Assembly: GCA_022432975.1 (NCBI GenBank)
Contig: CM039512.1
Coordinates: 129,511-193,510 of the forward strand
DNA length: 64,000 nucleotides
Direction: 5' to 3'
DNA from: Begonia masoniana
Lineage: Eukaryota > Streptophyta > Magnoliopsida > Cucurbitales > Begoniaceae
The position numbers and the translations under genes are program-made. Positions 57,716-64,000 of the stretch are shown here, one piece after another. Each line of letters opens with the position of its first letter. Positions within the stretch are counted from its first letter, which is position 1. Under the pieces are notes generated by a model. It saw only the letters and a program-made list of their open reading frames with translations. It had not been told where the DNA came from and made no database searches.

Positions 57716-60700
57716 ATGGTTCGAGGAAGGGATCCTAGAGACGACGCGATGGATCGCCTTACGGAGTTGTTAGACCGCCAGTCCCAGCATATGGACCGGC
57801 AAGCGCAGCAAATTACGGACCTAGTAAATCGAGAGCAACAGCGAGAGAATCAGAGGGCTCAAGAGCTGGTAGTCCCCAGTAATCTGGGCATGCAGAGGTT
57901 TCAAGGCCTACGGCCTCCAGTATTCGAAGGCCAGTCATCGGATCCGACGCGTGCCGAGGAATGGATCCGGGTGATGGAGGATATGTTGGCTTATGCCGAG
58001 GTTGGGAACGGGAGCAAGGTGGCGTATGCTACCTTTCACTTAGCGATGGATGCCCGTTTCTGGTGGGATTCCATCAAGGCAACGACGGACGTATCAGTTA
58101 TGACTTGGGATCGATTCAAGTTCTTATTCTTCGACAAGTATTTCAGCCGCACAGTGAGAGTGGCCAAAAGGAACGAGTTTACGCAGCTGAAGCAGACTGG
58201 TTCAGTTGCGGATTATATTCGGAGGTTTGAGGCATTGTCCAGGTTTGCACCTCGTCTTGTCAGTGATAACGAGGAGAAGGTGCACCAGTTTATGGAGGGA
58301 CTTAATCCGGAGATACGGATGCATGTTGTGGTCTCAGGTATTATCGACGTACCCTTTTCTGACATCACAGCTAGAGCTCTGGACATAGAGGCTGCCAGGG
58401 CCACTTGTGTTAGACCGAGGGAGCCAGCGAAGGGCTTCTTCCGAGAGATCCGTCCTCAGTCTCGGAATCAGGGATGGCAGCCTAGAGCACAGCCACCTCA
58501 GCCACAGCCTAGGGGTGTGAAGAGACCTCTTGAGGGAGGTAACGATAGAGGCAAGGGAAAGCAAGTACAGGGGGCTCCTCCGATGCCATGGTGCCCCAGG
58601 TGCCAGAAGGAGCATGGTGGCGAGTGCCGAGTTGGCACGAACAAGTGTTATAGATGTGGAGATATTGGCCACTTTGTCAGAGATTGTCCGCTGCAGGGCC
58701 GTGATCAGTTAGGCGGAGATCAGAGGAGAGTTACGCCGAGGATATTCGCACTTATTGAGCCTGGAGATGTTGACAACGAGGATCAGCCAGCCGTGATAGC
58801 AGGTACTATACTGGTTACTGGCGTTCCTGTATTTTCTTTACTAGACACGGGGGCTACACATTCTTTTATTTCCACCACTTGTGTGTCGAGATTGAGGCTT
58901 GCGCCTGAGTTAGCAGAATGCGAGTATAGCGTGATGCTACCTTCAGGAGAGCGTATGCAGTCAGGCCGTATTGTCCAGGGCAATATTATCTCGGTTGGGG
59001 ATCGCACCCTCTATGCTCGCCTTATTGTTATGGGCATCGAGCACTATGATCTTATCTTGGGGATGGACTGGCTTGCACAGCACTACGCCACCATCGACTG
59101 TCGATCCGGGATTGTCACCTTTCGACCTCCGGGTAAAGCTGAGTTTTCTTATCAGGCGATGAGCAGATTGAGTAGCTCGCCTATTTCTTATTCCATGGAG
59201 GTCAACGAGCAGATCAAAGGTGCGTGCTCTATTTATTTGGCCTCTGTCTTTGATTGTCAGTTGCTCAGCGGATTGAAGCCGAGCGATATTCCTATTGTCA
59301 GAGAGTTTTCTGGCATCTTTCTTGATGATCTTCCCGGATTACCACCGGACCGGGAGATTGAGTTCACTATTGACGTCTATCCTAACTCTGCACCGAGGTT
59401 TAAGAACCCTTATCGATTGGCACCGGCCGAGTTGAAGGAGTTGAGGACTCAGCTCGACGAATTGTTAGAGAAGGGTTTCATCCGACCTAGCGTATCACCC
59501 TGGGGTGCGCCCGTTCTGTTTGTTAAAAAGAAAGACGGGACCCTCAGGATGTGTATCGACTACAGGGAGCTGAATAAGCTCACAGTGAAGAATAAGTATC
59601 CACTGCCCCGGATTGACGACTTATTTGATCAGCTACAGGGTGCCCGAGTATTTTCCAGGATTGATCTACGCTCGGGTTACAATCAGCTGAAGGTCCGGAT
59701 GGATGATATACCAAAGACGGCCTTCCAAACGAGGTATGGGCATTATGAGTTCCTTGTCATGTCTTTTGGACTCACTAATGCTCCTGCAGCGTTTATGGAT
59801 CTGATGAACCGTGTCTTCAGAGAGTACCTGGATAAGTTCGTTGTGGTGTTTATCGACGACATCTTGATTTACTCTAAGACGAAGGAAGAGCACGAGGACC
59901 ATCTGAGGATAGTTCTGAGCACGTTATGTCAGCATCATCTATATCCGAAGTTTTCTAAGTGCGAATTCTGGCTTGACAGAGTGAGTTTTCTGGGCCATAT
60001 TATATCACAGGACGGAGTTTCTGTGGATCCGAGCAAGATTCAGGTGGTCAGAGATTGGCCACAGCCGAAGAACGTACGTGAGGTGCGTGGATTTCTCGGA
60101 TTGGCCGGTTATTATCGGAAGTTTATAGAGGGATTCTCGAAGATCGCACTTCCTCTTACACGATTGACTCGGAAGAACGAGAAGTTTGTATGGTCGTCTG
60201 CTTGTGATGACAGCTTTATGGAGTTAAAGCAGAGATTGACCACTGCCCCAGTACTGGCGCTACCTGATGAAGGTGTCAGATACAGTGTTTATTGTGATGC
60301 ATCGGGAGTGGGACTCGGTTGTGTATTGATGCAGGAGGGGAAGGTTATTTCTTATGCATCTCGACAGCTGAAGCCGTATGAGCAGAACTACCCCACACAC
60401 GACCTTGAGCTAGCAGCTGTGGTTTTCGCACTGAAGATATGGAGACATTACTTATATGGGCAGCAGTGCGAGATATTCTCCGACCACAAGAGTTTGAAGT
60501 ACTTATTTACGCAGAAGGAGCTGAACATGCGACAGAGGCGATGGCTTGAGTTCGTCAATGATTACGATTTTGATATCAAGTACCACCCAGGAAAGGCGAA
60601 CAAAGTGGCCGATGCATTGAGTAGAGTGCCTCCTGCGAGTCAGCCATCATTAGCAGCGATGTCAGTTACGCTGCGGTCTGAGATTGAGAGATTCGACGTG

Positions 60701-62182
60701 GAGATAGTGGCAGAGTTGTCTTATATGCTTGCCAACATTTCTCTCAGGCCAACTATTCTTGATCGTATACGCGAGGCTCAGCAGAGTGATACGGAGTGTA
60801 TGGAGCTTCGATCTAGTATGACATTGGGAGACTCGTCAGATTTCCATTTATCAGAGGATGGTATTCTGAAGTTCAGGCATAAGTGGTACGTGCCTAGTGA
60901 CGAGGATCTAAAGAAGGAGATACTGGCCGAGGCACATTCTTCGGCATATTCTGTGCACCCGGGGAGTACCAAGATGTACCGGGATTTGAGACAACACTTC
61001 TGGTGGCCGAACATGAAGAGGGAGGTTGCCAAGTATGTTGAGACCTGCCTAGTATGTCAGCAGGTAAAGGCTGAGCACTAGAGACCCGCTGGAACACTGT
61101 TACCACTGCCGATTCCGGAGTGGAAGTGGGAGCAGATCTCCATGGATTTCATTGTGGGGCTCCCGAGGACTACGAGAGGCCATGACGGCATTTGGGTTAT
61201 TGTGGACCGATTGACAAAGTCGGCTCACTTTTTGCCTGTGAAGATGACATCGTCTATGGATCAGCTCGCCGAGCTCTATGTACAGGAGATTGTCAGATTG
61301 CACGGCGTGCCAGTTTCTATTGTCTCCGACAGAGATCCGAGATTCACGTCAAAGTTCTGGAAGAGCTTACACAAAGCGATGGGGACTCAGCTTAATTTCA
61401 GCACAGCGTTCCATCCTCAGACTGATGGTCAGACAGAGAGGACGAACCAGATTCTTGAGGATATGCTCAGAGCGTGTGTGCTGGAGTTTCAGGGCTCGTG
61501 GAGCCGATACTTGCCTCTGATTGAGTTCTCGTACAACAACAGCTTCCAGGCTACCATCGGCATGGCACCGTACGAGGCTCTGTATGGTCGAAAGTGTAGA
61601 TCTCAGTTGTATTGGGACGAGGTTGGCGAGGCCAGCATCGTTGGTCCTGAGATTCTACAGCAGACGGCAGAGAAGATTGCCATTATTCGACAGCGTATAG
61701 AGGCAGCTCAGAGCCGGCAGAAGAGTTATGCTGACACGAGACGGCGAGAGCTAGAGTTCGAGGAAGGCGACGAAGTTTATTTGAAGGTTTCTCCATTCAA
61801 AGGCGTCGCGAGATTTGGAAGGAGGGGTAAGCTGAACCCTCGATACGTGGGGCCCTTTCCTATTCTGAAGAGGATTGGGAAGTTGGCGTATAGGCTGCAG
61901 CTTCCGGCTTCCATGGAGGGTATCCACGATGTATTCCACGTATCTATGCTTCGGAGATGTTTGCGTGATCCATCTCATGTCGTAGAGACTTCAGAGATCG
62001 AGGTACAGCCTACCTTGACTTATGAGGTGAGGCCGGTACGCATTTTGGAGTATTCTACCAAAGTCTTGCGCAACAAAGAGATCCCACTAGTCAAAGTCCT
62101 ATGGCGGAACCACGAGGTGGAGGAAGCTACGTGGGAACGACAGCAGGATATGATGACTGGATATCCTGATCTATTTGTATGA
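57716..62182 (+). pseudogene. gag-pol: Element G gag-pol polyprotein with one in-frame TAG
   Basis: One frame of 1488 codons interrupted only by TAG at 61079-61081 (codon 1122). Gag core at about residues 60-220 ([38 protein letters not shown]). Cys/His pair plus CCHC knuckle [14 protein letters not shown] (311-324). Protease DTGATHSF (D377). RT with FIDD (D714-D715). RNase H YCDASG (D861). Integrase zinc finger H1074, H1081, C1111, C1114, then the TAG, then the core D1144 (MDFIVGLP), D1205 and E1241, and a [14 protein letters not shown] chromodomain-like tail (about 1425-1488). Element A has Gln (CAG) at the TAG position. Without readthrough, translation would end inside integrase. The ATG at 57716 is the first after the primer-binding site and gives the usual gag start. 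Confidence 0.94.
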
Positions 62183-62186
62183 TTTA

Positions 62187-62223
62187 AATTTTGTGGACAA
62201 AATTCTGAATAAGGAGGGTGGAA
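62187..62223 (+). other. Conserved palindrome and polypurine tract of G
   Basis: AATTTTGTGGACAAAATT (62187-62204), then AATAAGGAGGGTGGAA directly before the LTR. The palindrome is after the stop codon here. Confidence 0.85.
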
Positions 62224-64000
62224 TGTAATACCCGGCTTGTACGGGTTTTTGAATATATTATATTATATTGATATTTTGATAAAACATGACATTTTTGGTA
62301 AATATGTCAAATCAGGTCTGTTTTACGAAAAGAAAGCGTCATTGCGATCTTAACGAGTAATTGGAATTTTAAGGAAATTATGGGAATTTTCGGAGATTAA
62401 CCGCTATATTCCGAGTAATTACCTCTATAGTAATATAAATGACGTTTTAGTAAAAATAACAAATGAGGTCCAAATGGAGAACGGACAGTTTTGATAAAGC
62501 CCTGACGACGAATATGAGTTATTGGCAAAATATGGAATTTTCGAGAATCCAGATCGTTGGACGATTAACGAAACGAAGGACGAAACAAATAGAATTATGT
62601 AAGAAGGGCAAAATGGTAATTTGCAAAATAATTATATTAAAACATCACAAATTCCTTCATTTCCCCTCACTTCTCTCTTTCTCTTCTTTTCTTCTCGGCT
62701 ACCCACGAACAGAGAGCAATTTCTCTCTCGGCCGCCGGCGTGTTTCCTCCGTTCCGACTCCGTTCAAGCTCTGTTTCTCCTCCGTCCTTCACGTTTTCTT
62801 CCTCTCTCGCTACCCTCGGTATGTAGCTTTAGTCTTCGGTCGTTTATTTCGAGTTTTGGTTCGATTTAGGGTTAGGGTTTAAATTAGCTTTTCCGTTAAA
62901 AACGCGATTTAGGCTTCGTAATTAATAGGTTAGCCGTGATTAAGTATAAATTGAACGTATTGGACGTTATTGGACGAAGAGAAATCAATTTGCGAAAAAG
63001 TTATAAATTGTTAAATTTTCGAGTTTTCGGAAATAACTTGTAATATGAATTTCGAGATTTCCGAGCGTTAAATCGTTATGTAAAAACATCGATTAGCTAA
63101 GATAAGGATTTTATTAGTTTCGGACATTTAAGAGTTTAAGCTCGTATTAACGTCAATTGGTGAAATTTCCTTAGGTAACGACTCCCGTGGACGAAGCTTG
63201 ATATTCTGCGCGCTCAAGGTAAGTTCTCGTGACTTGCTTGACCGAAAGGTCTACACCATACTTCGTCGTCGTATCAAGGATCCTTGAGGGTTCCTTGTTT
63301 TACGTTGTTTAGGTTGGGTAGCTAGGTTATGTTGTATTGTCTGGTTAATATGTATGTTGTTTGTTTACTTTCCGCTGATATGAACTGTTCATGCATCACG
63401 GTTTTCGAAAGTCATGAAAAGGAATTTCTGCATGTGTTTTTAAGAAAAGGAACGTATATCTGAAATGAAATCTGTAACGAAATCTGAATGAATAAACGTA
63501 ATCTGTCTGTATCTGGTCACGCGGGATGGGGCTCAGGCACGGCTGTGCGTGTTGCAAGCGTGTACCCCCCTCTCTAGGTGGAAAGGGTAGTCCGACCGCT
63601 GGATGGGCCCTCTTCGCTTAGTGGGTAGAGGTTTCGGTGACAATTCTGTCTGTCTGTGACGTAATGAATCTGTAATCTGTAATTCTGTATCTGTAATCTG
63701 AATCTGAGCATGATTTCTGAATGGCATACGCACGCATGCATTTGCATTTACGTAGCTTACTGAGATTTCAATATCTCATATGTGTCTGTATGGTGTAGGT
63801 GACGTTCTAGGTTACGTTGACCCAGGTGAGGATGATATTCCTCCTCCTGATGTAGGAGCAGTTGATGGATGATGCTCGTGGGAGTGCGTTGAGTAGTCGA
63901 GGCGCGATACGACCCGTGGGGATGTATGTATGGACTCTGGGGTTATTTTGGGATGTGTGATCTGATAACTGTATAGAATATTTAGGTTGTTTGGATCTGG
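62224..64000 (+). repeat. 3' LTR of G (cut by the window end)
   Basis: The first 1777 bp of the LTR, nearly identical to 54958-56720. One visible difference is a short CTGTAATCTGTAATTCTGTA expansion near 63670-63695. Confidence 0.94.

Larger units (their letters stand above)
54958..64000 (+). mobile_element. Element G: young, nearly intact Tekay/Del-like chromovirus
   Basis: 5' LTR 54958-57551, primer-binding site 57556-57567, one gag-pol frame 57716-62182 with a single stop, polypurine tract 62211-62223, 3' LTR from 62224 past the window end. The two LTRs differ only at scattered positions over the visible 1.77 kb, so insertion is recent. It is inserted in a D-like LTR. Confidence 0.94.

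Overview
This window looks like the repeat-filled, probably pericentromeric or heterochromatic, part of a flowering-plant nuclear genome. The evidence is several nested long-terminal-repeat (LTR) retrotransposons of the plant chromovirus (Ty3/gypsy) type, initiator-Met-tRNA primer-binding sites, an endogenous pararetrovirus (Caulimoviridae) and a long satellite array. I see no convincing host gene, tRNA, rRNA or CRISPR array. I cannot name the species.

Layout. 1-5723: a rearranged endogenous caulimovirid. Its 3' half lies on the + strand (capsid/zinc knuckle, RT-RNase H, a Trp-rich ORF, a small ORF) and its 5' half on the - strand (primer-binding site, leader, movement protein, start of the capsid-polymerase ORF), joined tail to tail near 3.1 kb. 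It abuts a TA repeat inside the left LTR of element A. 5724-14663: element A (-), a Tekay/Del-like chromovirus with an open pol frame but a dead gag. A sits in the RT gene of element E (14664-19768, -), whose gag also carries a separate 702-bp insertion. 19769-20078: an LTR scrap. 20079-27647: a satellite of about 500 bp x 15, with a 3-kb higher-order duplication. 27648-31609: element F (+), another chromovirus, truncated in gag. 31610-32622: an LTR fragment (-). 32623-36430: degraded gypsy gag, another insertion and telomere-like DNA. 36431-40956: the 3' part of element D (-). 40957-45213: B', a partial non-coding LARD-type element inserted in D. 45214-45329 and 52609-52944: remains of another D-type LTR, split by C (45330-52603), a complete LARD with 2.5-kb LTRs and a 5-bp target duplication. 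52945-54957: a D-like LTR on + . 54958-64000: element G (+), a young, nearly intact Tekay-like chromovirus whose 3' LTR runs off the window.

How the parts relate. E's LTR start and its primer-binding-site region closely resemble those of the non-coding elements B' and C, so the E family is the likely protein donor for them. A, B', C, D and G share an 18-bp palindrome 18-19 bp inside the 3' LTR, present even in the non-coding elements. A, D, E and G each carry a different block of GC-rich palindromes about 100-500 bp before the primer-binding-site end of the LTR. These two shared structures are the most interesting signals in the window. Premature stops are mostly TAG at expected CAG codons, as expected from CHG-methylation decay.
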